From the NCBI RefSeq assembly GCF_020831405.1, contig NZ_JAJHPU010000019.1:1-64000 (forward strand): a stretch of DNA of 64,000 nucleotides, read 5' to 3'. Source of the stretch: Pseudomonas oryzagri. GTDB lineage: Bacteria > Pseudomonadota > Gammaproteobacteria > Pseudomonadales > Pseudomonadaceae. The notes under the pieces were generated by a model. It had not been told where the DNA came from and searched no databases. It saw only the letters and a program-made list of their open reading frames with translations. A program made the translations under genes and the position numbers. This document shows positions 11,665 through 21,192 of the stretch, in pieces; positions within the stretch are counted from its first letter, which is position 1, and each line of letters opens with the position of its first letter.

Positions 11665-12729
11665 ATGAGGAACAGGGCTCTCGGCTGCGCAGCTCTCGCC
11701 TTACTCGTGCTGCTGGGCATCGCGATAGTCGTCGCCGGCGGCTGGGGAGGGCTGGTCCTCCTCTATCGGGGACCACAGGACGCGACGCTGCGCAATGCCT
11801 TGGCCATCGGCTTTGTCCTCGCCTCGCTGATCACCCTGATCGCCCTCGCCCTGCCGGCTTGGCGCTGGCGGGTGCTGGGCGGCTACCTCGCCCTGTTCGT
11901 CGTCATGCTGGTCTGGTGGAGTGGCATCACGCCGTCCAACGACCGCGTCTGGCAAGAGGATGTGGCGGTGCTGCCCTACGCGACCATCGAAGGCGACATG
12001 GTCACGCTGCACAACATCCGCAACTTCGAGTACCGCAGCGAAACCGACTACACCCCGGCTTGGTACGACAAGACCTTCGACCTGCGCAAGCTGCAGGGCG
12101 TCGACCTGATCGCCGTGTACTGGATGGGCCCGGCCATCGCCCACATCTTCCTGAGCTTCGACTTCGGTGGCGGCGACCACCTGGCCGTGTCCATCGAGAC
12201 GCGCAAGGAAAAGGGCGAGGCCTACTCCACCCTCAAGGGCTTCTTCCGCGAGTACGAGCTCTACTACGTGGTGGCCGACGAGCGCGACGTGATCCGCCTG
12301 CGCACCAACTATCGCCGCGACCCGCCGGAGGACGTCTATGTCTACCGCCTCCAGGGGGATATCGAGAACGGCCGGCGCCTGTTCCTCGAGTACCTGCACA
12401 ACATCAACGCGCTGCGCGAGCGCGCCGAGTTCTACAACACCCTGACCACCAACTGCACCACCACCATCTGGATGAATGCCCAGGTCAACCCCAACCACCT
12501 GCCCTTCAACTGGAAGATCCTGGCCAGTGGTTTCCTGCCGGAGTACCTCTACGAGCAGGAGCGCCTGGCCGATCATGGCCTGCCATTCGCCGAGTTGCAG
12601 CAGCGCGTGCACGTCAACGCCCGTGCCCAGGCAGCGGACCAGGCAGCGGACTTTTCCAGGCGGATTCGGGAGCAGCCGCTCCCATGGCCGGTGGAAACCT
12701 CCGCCGATGGCCAGGACAGTGCGCCCTGA
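11665..12729 (+). CDS. DUF4105 membrane protein
   Basis: 354 residues: three N-terminal membrane helices (about 8-34, 44-66 and 70-86) followed by a soluble DUF4105 domain, with the conserved TTNCTTTI segment around residue 265 whose cysteine is the likely functional residue. DUF4105 is found in bacterial envelope proteins of unsettled function; a peptidase-like role has been suggested for the wider fold, but I cannot confirm it here. GGAGGACAG sits just before ATG 11665. The PlpD-like gene follows 45 bases later on the same strand, so the two are probably one operon, consistent with an envelope or lipid-related role. Confidence 0.8.
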   Translation: MRNRALGCAALALLVLLGIAIVVAGGWGGLVLLYRGPQDATLRNALAIGFVLASLITLIALALPAWRWRVLGGYLALFVVMLVWWSGITPSNDRVWQEDVAVLPYATIEGDMVTLHNIRNFEYRSETDYTPAWYDKTFDLRKLQGVDLIAVYWMGPAIAHIFLSFDFGGGDHLAVSIETRKEKGEAYSTLKGFFREYELYYVVADERDVIRLRTNYRRDPPEDVYVYRLQGDIENGRRLFLEYLHNINALRERAEFYNTLTTNCTTTIWMNAQVNPNHLPFNWKILASGFLPEYLYEQERLADHGLPFAELQQRVHVNARAQAADQAADFSRRIREQPLPWPVETSADGQDSAP

Positions 12730-12774
12730 GGGGCAGGCCTGCGGAGCCCGACGCATCGAAAGGGAGAAATACGG

Positions 12775-15018
12775 ATGCCATTGCGTGAGCGGATCACCCT
12801 TCTCGCCCTGAGCCTGGCAATGGCCGTGGCTCCCCCTGCCCTGGCCGCAGCGACCAAGCCCGGCGATCTTGCCCAGCCGGGCGGGGTCAAGCGTCCGCGG
12901 ATCTGCCTGGTTCTCTCCGGCGGCGGCGCACGCGGTGCGGCCCACGTCGGCGTGATCAAGGTACTCGAGGAGTACCGCGTGCCGATCGACTGCATCGCCG
13001 GCACCAGCATGGGCGCCCTGGTGGGCGCCGCCTACGCCACCGGCACCTCCACGCCGGAAATGGACACCATCCTGAAGACCATCACCACGGAACTGCTGTT
13101 CAAGGAGGAGCCGCCGCGCCAGGAACGCGCCATGCGCCGCAAGCAGGACGACTACACCAATCTGGTCACCCCGGAGGTCGGCCTGGAGGACGGCCAGGTC
13201 AAGTTCGGCAAGGGCATCGTCACCGGCGTGCAGCTGGAAACCGTGCTGCGCCAGCTGAGCAAGGCCAAGGGCCACTATCGCTTCGACGAACTGCCGATCC
13301 CCTACCGCGCGGTAGCCACCGATCTGGTGACCGGCAAGGCCGTCGTGTTCCACGAGGGCGAACTGGCCAATGTCATGCGCGCCAGCATGTCGGTGCCCGG
13401 CGCGGTGGCGCCGGCCGAGTTCGACAACATGATCCTGGTCGACGGCATGCTCACCAGCAACCTGCCGATCCAGACCGCTCGGGATGAGATGGGTGCGGAC
13501 ATCGTCATCGCCGTGAACGTCGGGACACCCCTGCTCACCCGCGAGCAACTCGGCGGGATCTTCGGCGTGTCCGGGCAGATGCTCAGCATCCTCACCGAGC
13601 AGAATGTGCAGGCTTCGCTGGCCACTATGCGACCGACCGACATCCTCATCTCGCCGGAGCTGGGCAACTTCTCGACCGGCGATTTCGACCACCTGCAGCA
13701 GATCGCCCCCCTCGGCGAAGTGGCGGCACGCAAGGTCGCCGACCGGCTCGCCCAGCTATCCCTGCCGCCGGCCGAATACGCCGCGCTGCGCAAGCGCCAG
13801 ACCATCGAAGTGGTGGCGGACCTGCGGCCGGTCGACGAGATTCGCTTCGAGAACCTCAAACGCGTCAATCCGAAAACCGCGCGACTGGCGATGGACACCC
13901 AAGTCGGCGAGCCCATCGACCAGCCCACCCTCGACAAGGACATGCGGCGCATCTACGGCACCGGCGACTTCGAGCACGTCAACTACCGCTATCTCGAGGA
14001 GCCGGGCAAGCGCATTCTCGCCGTGGAAGCCGTGGAGAAATCCTGGGGGCCGAACTACCTGCGCTTCGGCCTGGGGCTGTCCAGCGACTTCAGCGGCGAT
14101 GCGTTCTTCAACATCCTCGGCAGCTACCGCAAGACCTGGCTCAACTCGCGCGGCGCGGAATGGCGCACCGACGTGCAGTTCGGCCGTACCAGCGGCCTGT
14201 ATACCGAGTTCTACCAGCCCTTCAGCGCCACCAGCCGCTTCTTCGTCGCCCCCCATGCGTTCCTCGAACGGAGCACCTCCGACCTCTACCGCGACGACGA
14301 CCGCGTGGCCAGCTACGAGATGACCTCCATGCTGGGCGGCGTCGACCTGGGCAGCCAGTTCAGCCGCTACGGCGAATTGCGCCTCGGCATGCTGGGGGGC
14401 CGGCTCAAGCCGCGACTCGATACCGGTCCGGAGTTCCTGTCGCCGGGCGAATCGCGCGTCCAGCAAGGCGCCTACCGCGCCATCCTCAAGCTCGACCAAC
14501 TGGACAGCGTGCACTTCCCGCGCTCGGGCTGGCGCTTCGGCGCGAACGTGTTCGACTCGACCAGCGCGCTCGGCGCCGACGACGAGTACACCAAGTGGGA
14601 CGCCGACGCCCATGCGGTGTACTCGTTCGGCAATCACACCCTGAATTTCGCGGTGAAGTCCGGCGAAAGCCTCGGCAACGATCCGTTGCCGCGCTACGAC
14701 CAGTTCCAGTGGGGGGGCTTCCTGACCGGTTCGGGCTACTCCAGTGGGCAGCTGGCTGGCGAGGAACTGCAATTCGGCCGGGCGATGTATTACCACCGGA
14801 TACTCGAAGGCAGCATCTTCGAGGGCGCCTACAGTGGCTTCTCCCTGGAGTTCACCCGCATCGGCGATCCGCTGGTGCCTGGCAATTCGGAAGACTGGCT
14901 GAAGTCCGCTGCCGTGTTCATCGCCGCCGACAGCCCGCTCGGCCCAGTCTATCTGGGCTACGGGCATGCCGAGGATGGCAACAAGAGCTTCTATTTCTAT
15001 CTGGGTCGACCGTTCTAG
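12775..15018 (+). CDS. PlpD-like type Vd patatin autotransporter
   Basis: 747 residues. Signal peptide (1-25, ending ALA-AA), patatin phospholipase domain (about 42-320), a POTRA-like linker (about 345-425) and a C-terminal outer-membrane beta-barrel ending in phenylalanine, as outer-membrane proteins do. The catalytic dyad is intact: S78 in GTSMG and D223 in DGM, with the oxyanion loop SGGGARG at 48-54. By analogy with Pseudomonas PlpD, the barrel exports its own phospholipase A1-type domain to the surface. It lies between DUF4105 and DUF2252 genes at 45- and 49-base spacing, an apparent three-gene operon. Confidence 0.9.
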   Translation: MPLRERITLLALSLAMAVAPPALAAATKPGDLAQPGGVKRPRICLVLSGGGARGAAHVGVIKVLEEYRVPIDCIAGTSMGALVGAAYATGTSTPEMDTILKTITTELLFKEEPPRQERAMRRKQDDYTNLVTPEVGLEDGQVKFGKGIVTGVQLETVLRQLSKAKGHYRFDELPIPYRAVATDLVTGKAVVFHEGELANVMRASMSVPGAVAPAEFDNMILVDGMLTSNLPIQTARDEMGADIVIAVNVGTPLLTREQLGGIFGVSGQMLSILTEQNVQASLATMRPTDILISPELGNFSTGDFDHLQQIAPLGEVAARKVADRLAQLSLPPAEYAALRKRQTIEVVADLRPVDEIRFENLKRVNPKTARLAMDTQVGEPIDQPTLDKDMRRIYGTGDFEHVNYRYLEEPGKRILAVEAVEKSWGPNYLRFGLGLSSDFSGDAFFNILGSYRKTWLNSRGAEWRTDVQFGRTSGLYTEFYQPFSATSRFFVAPHAFLERSTSDLYRDDDRVASYEMTSMLGGVDLGSQFSRYGELRLGMLGGRLKPRLDTGPEFLSPGESRVQQGAYRAILKLDQLDSVHFPRSGWRFGANVFDSTSALGADDEYTKWDADAHAVYSFGNHTLNFAVKSGESLGNDPLPRYDQFQWGGFLTGSGYSSGQLAGEELQFGRAMYYHRILEGSIFEGAYSGFSLEFTRIGDPLVPGNSEDWLKSAAVFIAADSPLGPVYLGYGHAEDGNKSFYFYLGRPF

Positions 15019-15067
15019 GGCCATTGCCCCGCAAGCAGCGCCCTCGCCGCCATCCAAGGGGAAAAGC

Positions 15068-16483
15068 ATGACAACCGTAGCGAAGAAGAGCGCCAAGGCG
15101 AAGAAGGAGCCCAGCATGCCGGCAGCGCCAATTGCGGTATTTCGCTCCCGGGACGAGCGTATCGCCGCCGGTCGGGCACTGCGCGAGAAGCTGCCGCGCA
15201 GCGAGCATGCCGCCTGGACGCCACCGGCCAAGGGTCGCGACCCCATCGCCATCCTCGAGAAATCCAACGAGGATCGCCTCCAGGACCTGGTGCCGATCCG
15301 CTACGGTCGCATGCTGCGCAGTCCCTTCACCTTCCTGCGCGGCTCCGCGGCGTTGATGGCCCACGACCTCGCGACCATACCCAGCACTGGCATTCGCGTG
15401 CAGGCCTGTGGCGATTGCCACCTGCTGAATTTCGGCCTGTTCGCCACTCCGGAGCGCAATCTGGTCTTCGACCTCAACGACTTCGACGAAACCCTGCCCG
15501 CCCCCTGGGAGTGGGACATCAAGCGGCTGGCCACCAGTTTCACGGTCGCCGGGCGCGACAACCGACTGGCCAACGGCGACTCGCGAGACAGCGCGGTCGC
15601 CTGCGTACGTGCCTATCGGGAAGGCCTGCGCGAATACTCGAGGATGAACCCTCTGGAGGTCTGGTATTCGTGCCTGGACCAGGAAGCCCTGCTCGAGACG
15701 GCTCCAGATGAAAAGGTGCGCAGGCTGCGCCAGCAGATCACCGACAAGGCCCGCGAACGAGTGGTAGAGAACGTGTTCCCCAAGCTTGCCGAGCAGGTCG
15801 CCGGCAGCCCCCGCCTGGTCGACCAGCCACCGATCATCTATCACGTTGGCGATCCCGATTTCCTCGACAGGGTACGTGAGGGACTGGCGGACTACCGGGC
15901 GACGCTCTCCGACGAGCGCCGCGTACTGCTGGATCGTTATCGCCTGGTGGACGCTGCGATGAAGGTGGTGGGCATCGGCAGCGTCGGTACCCGTTGCTTC
16001 ATCGCCCTGATGTTCTCCGAGGAGAATCACCCGCTGATTCTCCAGTTCAAGGAAGCCTGTCGCTCGGTCCTCGAGCCCTATGCGGGGAAAAGCCGGTACG
16101 AGAACCAGGGCCAGCGGGTCGTCATGGGCCAGCGACTGATGCAGTCCTCCAGCGACATATTCCTCGGCTGGATGCGCGGCCGGGCCGGGCGCGACTTCTT
16201 CGTGCGCCAGTTGCGCGACATGAAGATGTCCGTGCCGCTCGAGGGCGTCTCAGGCACACAGCTCAAGCGCTACGCCGGGCTGTGCGGCCAGGTCCTCGCC
16301 CGCGCCCATGCCAAGTCGGGTGATGCCGCGAGCATCAGCGGCTATCTGGGCAAGAACGATGCCTTCGACGAGGCGCTGGGCGACTTTGCGGTCGCCTACG
16401 CGGACCAGACCGAGCAGGACCACGCGGCCCTGGTGGAAGCCGTCAACGCCGGACGGCTGCAGGTACTCGTCGAGGAGGAGTAG
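15068..16483 (+). CDS. DUF2252 family protein (kinase-like fold)
   Basis: 471 residues of DUF2252. The protein carries a lysine-rich N-terminus (TVAKKSAKAKK) and then sequence resembling aminoglycoside-phosphotransferase-type kinases: CGDCHLLNFG (catalytic-loop-like, compare HGDLHPGN) and FDLNDFDE (metal-binding aspartate) at about residues 117-145. A small-molecule or protein kinase activity is plausible but unproven for the family. ATG 15068 is preceded by AAGGGGAAAAGC; the frame opens upstream within plpD and those 34 codons look spurious. It is the last gene of the DUF4105-plpD operon. Confidence 0.82.
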   Translation: MTTVAKKSAKAKKEPSMPAAPIAVFRSRDERIAAGRALREKLPRSEHAAWTPPAKGRDPIAILEKSNEDRLQDLVPIRYGRMLRSPFTFLRGSAALMAHDLATIPSTGIRVQACGDCHLLNFGLFATPERNLVFDLNDFDETLPAPWEWDIKRLATSFTVAGRDNRLANGDSRDSAVACVRAYREGLREYSRMNPLEVWYSCLDQEALLETAPDEKVRRLRQQITDKARERVVENVFPKLAEQVAGSPRLVDQPPIIYHVGDPDFLDRVREGLADYRATLSDERRVLLDRYRLVDAAMKVVGIGSVGTRCFIALMFSEENHPLILQFKEACRSVLEPYAGKSRYENQGQRVVMGQRLMQSSSDIFLGWMRGRAGRDFFVRQLRDMKMSVPLEGVSGTQLKRYAGLCGQVLARAHAKSGDAASISGYLGKNDAFDEALGDFAVAYADQTEQDHAALVEAVNAGRLQVLVEEE

Positions 16484-16491
16484 AGGCCGAA

Positions 16492-16514
16492 CGGCCGGCA
16501 TGCAGCGCCGGCCG
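16492..16514 (+). terminator. Hairpin after the DUF2252 gene
   Basis: CGGCCGGC-ATGCAGC-GCCGGCCG is an 8-bp GC-only stem 9 bases after the stop codon. No T-run follows. It lies between two convergent transcription units. Confidence 0.35.
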
Positions 16515-16612
16515 CGTCACTCTGCCCCAGCGCTCCATATGCATCGCGACAACGACGAGTGAGCGCCGGGCCCGCGCCCCGGCGTCCACCATCGCATGCC
16601 GGTCGGCGCCGC

Positions 16613-18028
16613 TCAGCGCTGATCGTCGACCGGCGACCAGCCTCCACCCAGCGCGCGGTACAGGCTCACGGCCGCGCTCAACTGCTGCTGGCGGGTCTGC
16701 GACTCCAGCAGCTCGGCCTGGAACAGGCTGCGCTCGGAATCCAGCACTTCCAGGTAGCTGACCAGACCGCCGTCGTAGCGCGCCCGTGACAGGCGCGCTG
16801 CGGTGCGCGCCGCGGCGAGCTGGCGTTGGCGGGCGAGGTGCTCGTTGCCCGAGGTACGCAGGCCGGTCAGCGAGTCGTCCACGTCGCGCAGGCCATTGAT
16901 CACCGCCTGTTCATAGTTCAACCGTGCCTGCTCGGCCCGCTGGCGCTGGGCCTCCTCGATCGACTTGAGCTGCCCGGCGTTGAAAATGGGCGCGAAGAGA
17001 TTGCCGAGGACACTCCAGCTTTCGCTGTCGCCCTCGATCAGATCGCTGAGATCGCGGCTGGCGTAGCCGAAGCTGGCGGTCAGCGACAGCGAGGGCAGGC
17101 GCTGGGCGCGCGCGACGCCGATGCGCGCGGTCTCGGCAGCCAGTTGCTGCTCGGCGGCGAGGATGTCCGGACGACGCTCCAAGAGATTCAGCGGCAACCC
17201 GGCCGGCACCTCGACCGGCAAGCGCTGCCGCGTGAGTTCGTTGCCACGCTCGATGGCCCGTGGCCGCGAGCCGACCAACACGCTCAGCGCATTCTCGGTC
17301 TGCCGCACGGCGCGGTCGAAGGCCGCCACCGAGGCTTGCGCATCGGCGGCTTCGATCTCGGCCTGGTTGACGTCCAGCTCCGGTACGGTGCCCTTGGCGA
17401 AGCGCTCCTTGATGATGCCCAGGGCGTCCTCGCGCGACTTTTGCGTGCGAATGGAAATGCGCAGGCGGTCGTCGAGGTCGAGCAATTGGAAGTAGGTGGT
17501 GGCCACCGCGGAAATCAGCGAAATGGTCACGTTGCGCGCGCTGTTCTCGCTGGTCAGCAGGTCGGCGCGTGCCGCCTCGGTGGCGCGGCGCAGCTTGCCC
17601 CACAGGTCGATCTCGAAGGAGGCCGCGCCATTGAAGAAGTAGCTGCTCTCGGTTTCGGCCGTCGGCAGGACGTTGCGACTCGGCGAGGAGCGTCCGGCAC
17701 CGGCCTCGGCGTCGAGGAACGGGTACTGGTTGGCCCTCTCGATGCGCAGCAGCGCCGCCGCCTCCTCGATGCGCGCCACTGCCACGCCGAGATCGCGGTT
17801 GTTGGCCAGCGCCTCCCGGATCAGCGCATCGAGCCGGTCGTCGGCGAACAATTCCCACCAGTCGAGGTTGGCGAAGGACGCATCGGTGGTGGCGGCCTCC
17901 TGGTAGGCGGCCGGCATGTCGAGCGAGGGGCGCTTGTAGTCGGGGCCGACCATGCAGCCGCCGGTAAGCAACATCCCGGAGAGCAGGGTGGCGGTCAGCA
18001 GCGGTGGCCGCCGGGTGAATCCCTTCAT
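16613..18028 (-). CDS. RND efflux outer-membrane factor (OprM/NodT-type lipoprotein)
   Basis: 471 residues. The signal peptide ends in a lipobox (LLTGGC, lipid-anchored Cys near residue 25), followed by the two repeats of the TolC/OprM fold with long coiled helices; DIGVARAQRLPSLSLTASFG-like sequence in the second repeat and GPDYKRP near the N-terminus are typical of the NodT family. It forms the trimeric outer-membrane duct of the tripartite pump encoded just upstream. Its ATG overlaps the pump stop (ATGA), so translation is coupled. Confidence 0.93.
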   Translation of the reverse strand: MKGFTRRPPLLTATLLSGMLLTGGCMVGPDYKRPSLDMPAAYQEAATTDASFANLDWWELFADDRLDALIREALANNRDLGVAVARIEEAAALLRIERANQYPFLDAEAGAGRSSPSRNVLPTAETESSYFFNGAASFEIDLWGKLRRATEAARADLLTSENSARNVTISLISAVATTYFQLLDLDDRLRISIRTQKSREDALGIIKERFAKGTVPELDVNQAEIEAADAQASVAAFDRAVRQTENALSVLVGSRPRAIERGNELTRQRLPVEVPAGLPLNLLERRPDILAAEQQLAAETARIGVARAQRLPSLSLTASFGYASRDLSDLIEGDSESWSVLGNLFAPIFNAGQLKSIEEAQRQRAEQARLNYEQAVINGLRDVDDSLTGLRTSGNEHLARQRQLAAARTAARLSRARYDGGLVSYLEVLDSERSLFQAELLESQTRQQQLSAAVSLYRALGGGWSPVDDQR

Positions 18029-21000
18029 GGCTTGGCCTCCTCGCTCGCGTGCTCGGCTTGCGGCGGTTTTTTCTTCTTGCCGGTCATATAGCGCTCGACG
18101 ATCACGAACAACCCCGGCACCAGCACGACGCCGACCACGGTGGCGGTCAGCATGCCGGCGAAGGAGGTCATGCCCATGATCTTGCGCGCCTCGGCGCCGG
18201 CGCCGCTGGCGAGAATCAGCGGGATCACTCCGAGGATGAAGGCGAAGGAGGTCATCAGGATCGGCCGGAAGCGCAGTCGCGCGGCCGCCAGCGCCGCCTC
18301 CACCGGTCCCTTGCCTTTCTCGATTTCGGTACGGGCGAACTCGACGATCAAGATCGCGTTCTTCGCCGCCAGGCCGATGAGCATCACCAGGCCGATCTGC
18401 GCGAACACGTTGTTCTCGTAGCTGGGGCTGAAGAAGCGCGCCAGCCACAGGCCGAACATGGCGCCGCAGATGGCGATGGGCGTGCCGAACAACACGCCGA
18501 ACGGCAGCGACCAGCTCTCGTACTGTGCGGCGAGGATCAGGAATACGAACACCAGCGCCATGACGAACACCATGCTGCCGGAGCCCTCCGCGGCCTTCTC
18601 CTGGTAGGACATGGCGTTCCAGGCGTAGGACATGTCGCTGGGCAATACCTCGGCCGCCACCTCCTCCAGCGCCTTCAACGCCTGCGCCGAGCTGTAGCCC
18701 GGCGCCGGGCGGCCGGTGACCTCGGCGGCGCGGAACATGTTGAAGCGGTAGGTGAACTCGGGGCCGTTGGTGGATTCGTCGGTCAGCAGGGTGTTCATCG
18801 GCACCATCGCGCCGGCGCTGTTGCGCACGTAGAACAGCGATGCGTCGGCGAGGTCCTTGCGGTATTCGGTCTCCGCCTGCACGTACACCTTGTACAGCCG
18901 ACCGAAGCGGTTGAAGTCGTTGACGTAGGCGCCGCCGAGGAAGGAACCCAGGGTCTGGTTGACGTCCGCCGGGGCGACGCCGAGCTTCATGGTCTTCTGG
19001 GTGTCCACGTCCAGGTAGATCTGCGGCACCGTGGCGCGGTAGGTGGTGTAGAGGCCGGCGATTTCCGGACGCTTGCCGGCCGCCTCCATGAACGCCTGGG
19101 TTTGCTCGGCCAGGTAGTCGGGGCTGTTGCCGACGCGGTCCTGCAGCATGATCGAGAAGCCGGAGCCGGTCCCCAGGCCCGGAATGGCCGGCGGACCGAA
19201 GGCGATGGCGATACCCTCGTTGATCGCCGCCAGCTTGCCGTTGAGGCGCTGGGCAACGCGGGTGGCCACGTCCTCGGCCCCCGGGCGCTCCCCCCACTCC
19301 TTGAGCTGGATGAAGAAGAAGGCGTTGTTGGTGGACGAGGCGCCGGACAGGAAGCTGTAGCCGGTCACCGTGGTGTAGGACTCGATGGCCGAATCGGCGG
19401 CGAGGATCGCCTCGACCTTGGCGGCGGCGGCATGGGTGCGCTCCAGCGAGGAGGCATCCGGCAGCTGCAGGTTGGCCATCAGGTAAGCCTGGTCCTCCTC
19501 GGGCACGAAGCCGCCGGGGACAGTGCGGAACAGCAGCACCAGCGCCACCACCAGCACACCGAGTACCGCCAGGGCGCGCAGCGGGCGGTGGGTGAAGCGG
19601 CTGGTCAGGCCGATGTACTTGTCCGTCACCCGGTCCAGGACGCGGTTGAAACCGGCGAAGAACCGCCCCAGCCGGCCCTGCTTGCCATGGCCGTGCGGCT
19701 GCAGCAGGGTGCTCGACAACGCCGGACTCAGCGACAGGGCGACAATCGCCGAGATGCACACCGAGATGGCGATGGTGATGGCGAACTGCTGGTAGAGCCG
19801 GCCAGTGATCCCCGACATGGCGGCCACTGGTACGAACACCGCGGTCAACGACAACGCCGTGGCGATCACCGGACCGCTGACCTCCTTCATCGTCTCGATG
19901 GTCGCCTCGCGGCGCGGCATACCGTGCTCCATCTTCTCCGACACGCCCTCCACCACCACGATGGCGTCGTCCACCACGATACCGATGGCCAGCACGAGGC
20001 CGAGCAGCGAGAACGTATTGATGGAGAAGCCGAGCAGCGGAAACACTGCGAAGGTACCGACCAGCGCCACCGGCACCGCCAGGGTCGGGATCAGGGTGGC
20101 GCGGAAGTTCTGCAGGAAGATGAACACCACGATGGTGACGATGACCGTCGCCTCGATCAGGGTATGGACGATCTCCTCGATGCCCGCCGACACCGGCTTG
20201 GTGGTGTCCAGGGAAATCACGTACTCGATGTCCTGCGGGAAGCGCTGTTTCATCTGCTCCATCGCCGCGCGGATCTTCTCGGCCACCTCCAGGCCGTTGG
20301 CGTCGGGCAACTGGTAAACCGCCAGCACGGCGGCCGGCTTGGAGCCGAAGGCGCCGATCTGGTTGTAGGTTTCGGCGCCCAGTTCGATGCGCGCGACGTC
20401 GCGCAGCAGCACCTGCGAGCCGTCCGGGTTGGAGCGCACCACCACCTGGCCGAACTGCTCCGGCGTTTCCAGGCGCCCGCGGGTCTGCACCGCGTAGGCG
20501 AACTCGGTGCCGGGCGCGGCCGGCGGGCCGCCGAGCTTGCCGGCCGGAGTCAGCACGTTCTGCTGCTGCACGGCGTTGACGATGTCCGGGACGGTGAGCG
20601 CCAGGCGGCTGAGCTGATCCGGCTTGATCCAGATGCGCATGGCGTAGTCGGAGCCCCCGAAGATGGTGACCTGGCCGACCCCCTGGATGCGGGCGATCTC
20701 GTCGAGGACGTTAATCGACATGTAGTTGGTGAGGAAGTCGGCGTCGTAGCTCTCCTTGGGCGAGCGCAGGGTCACCAGCATCAGCGGGAAGGCCAGCGCC
20801 TTCTTGACCTTCACGCCCTTGCGCTTGACGTCCTCGGGCAGCTGCGCGGAACCCTCGGACACGCGGTTCTGCACCAGCACGTTGGAGATGTCGAGATCCG
20901 AACCGACCTCGAAGGCCACCGACAGGGTCATCTGCCCGTTACCGGCGTTGGTCGACTTCATGTACAGCATGTTCTCGACGCCGTTGACCTTCTGCTCCAG

Positions 21001-21192
21001 CGGCGTGGCCACCGACTGTTCGACGTTCACCGCGTTGGCGCCGTCGTAGGTGGCCTCCACCTTGATCTCGGGCGGCGTGATGTCGGGGTACTGGGCGATC
21101 GGCAGGCTGCCCATCGCCACCAGGCCGACAATGACGATGATGATCGAGATCACCATCGCGAAGATGGGGCGGCGAACGAAGAACTCACCCAT
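18025..21192 (-). CDS. RND multidrug efflux pump, HAE1 family
   Basis: 1055 residues, the full length for AcrB/MexB/MexF-type inner-membrane pumps. It has 12 transmembrane helices with two large periplasmic loops. The proton-relay aspartates D408 and D409 are present in GIVVDDAIVVVE, and helix 10 carries the expected lysine in GLAAKNAILIVEF. It drives drugs or solvents out with proton antiport. ATG 21192 overlaps the end of the adaptor gene by 8 bases. I chose it over a GTG 15 codons earlier because MGEFFVRRPIFA is the conserved start. Substrates cannot be predicted; it is not an obvious MexB or MexF orthologue. Confidence 0.95.
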   Translation of the reverse strand: MGEFFVRRPIFAMVISIIIVIVGLVAMGSLPIAQYPDITPPEIKVEATYDGANAVNVEQSVATPLEQKVNGVENMLYMKSTNAGNGQMTLSVAFEVGSDLDISNVLVQNRVSEGSAQLPEDVKRKGVKVKKALAFPLMLVTLRSPKESYDADFLTNYMSINVLDEIARIQGVGQVTIFGGSDYAMRIWIKPDQLSRLALTVPDIVNAVQQQNVLTPAGKLGGPPAAPGTEFAYAVQTRGRLETPEQFGQVVVRSNPDGSQVLLRDVARIELGAETYNQIGAFGSKPAAVLAVYQLPDANGLEVAEKIRAAMEQMKQRFPQDIEYVISLDTTKPVSAGIEEIVHTLIEATVIVTIVVFIFLQNFRATLIPTLAVPVALVGTFAVFPLLGFSINTFSLLGLVLAIGIVVDDAIVVVEGVSEKMEHGMPRREATIETMKEVSGPVIATALSLTAVFVPVAAMSGITGRLYQQFAITIAISVCISAIVALSLSPALSSTLLQPHGHGKQGRLGRFFAGFNRVLDRVTDKYIGLTSRFTHRPLRALAVLGVLVVALVLLFRTVPGGFVPEEDQAYLMANLQLPDASSLERTHAAAAKVEAILAADSAIESYTTVTGYSFLSGASSTNNAFFFIQLKEWGERPGAEDVATRVAQRLNGKLAAINEGIAIAFGPPAIPGLGTGSGFSIMLQDRVGNSPDYLAEQTQAFMEAAGKRPEIAGLYTTYRATVPQIYLDVDTQKTMKLGVAPADVNQTLGSFLGGAYVNDFNRFGRLYKVYVQAETEYRKDLADASLFYVRNSAGAMVPMNTLLTDESTNGPEFTYRFNMFRAAEVTGRPAPGYSSAQALKALEEVAAEVLPSDMSYAWNAMSYQEKAAEGSGSMVFVMALVFVFLILAAQYESWSLPFGVLFGTPIAICGAMFGLWLARFFSPSYENNVFAQIGLVMLIGLAAKNAILIVEFARTEIEKGKGPVEAALAAARLRFRPILMTSFAFILGVIPLILASGAGAEARKIMGMTSFAGMLTATVVGVVLVPGLFVIVERYMTGKKKKPPQAEHASEEAKP

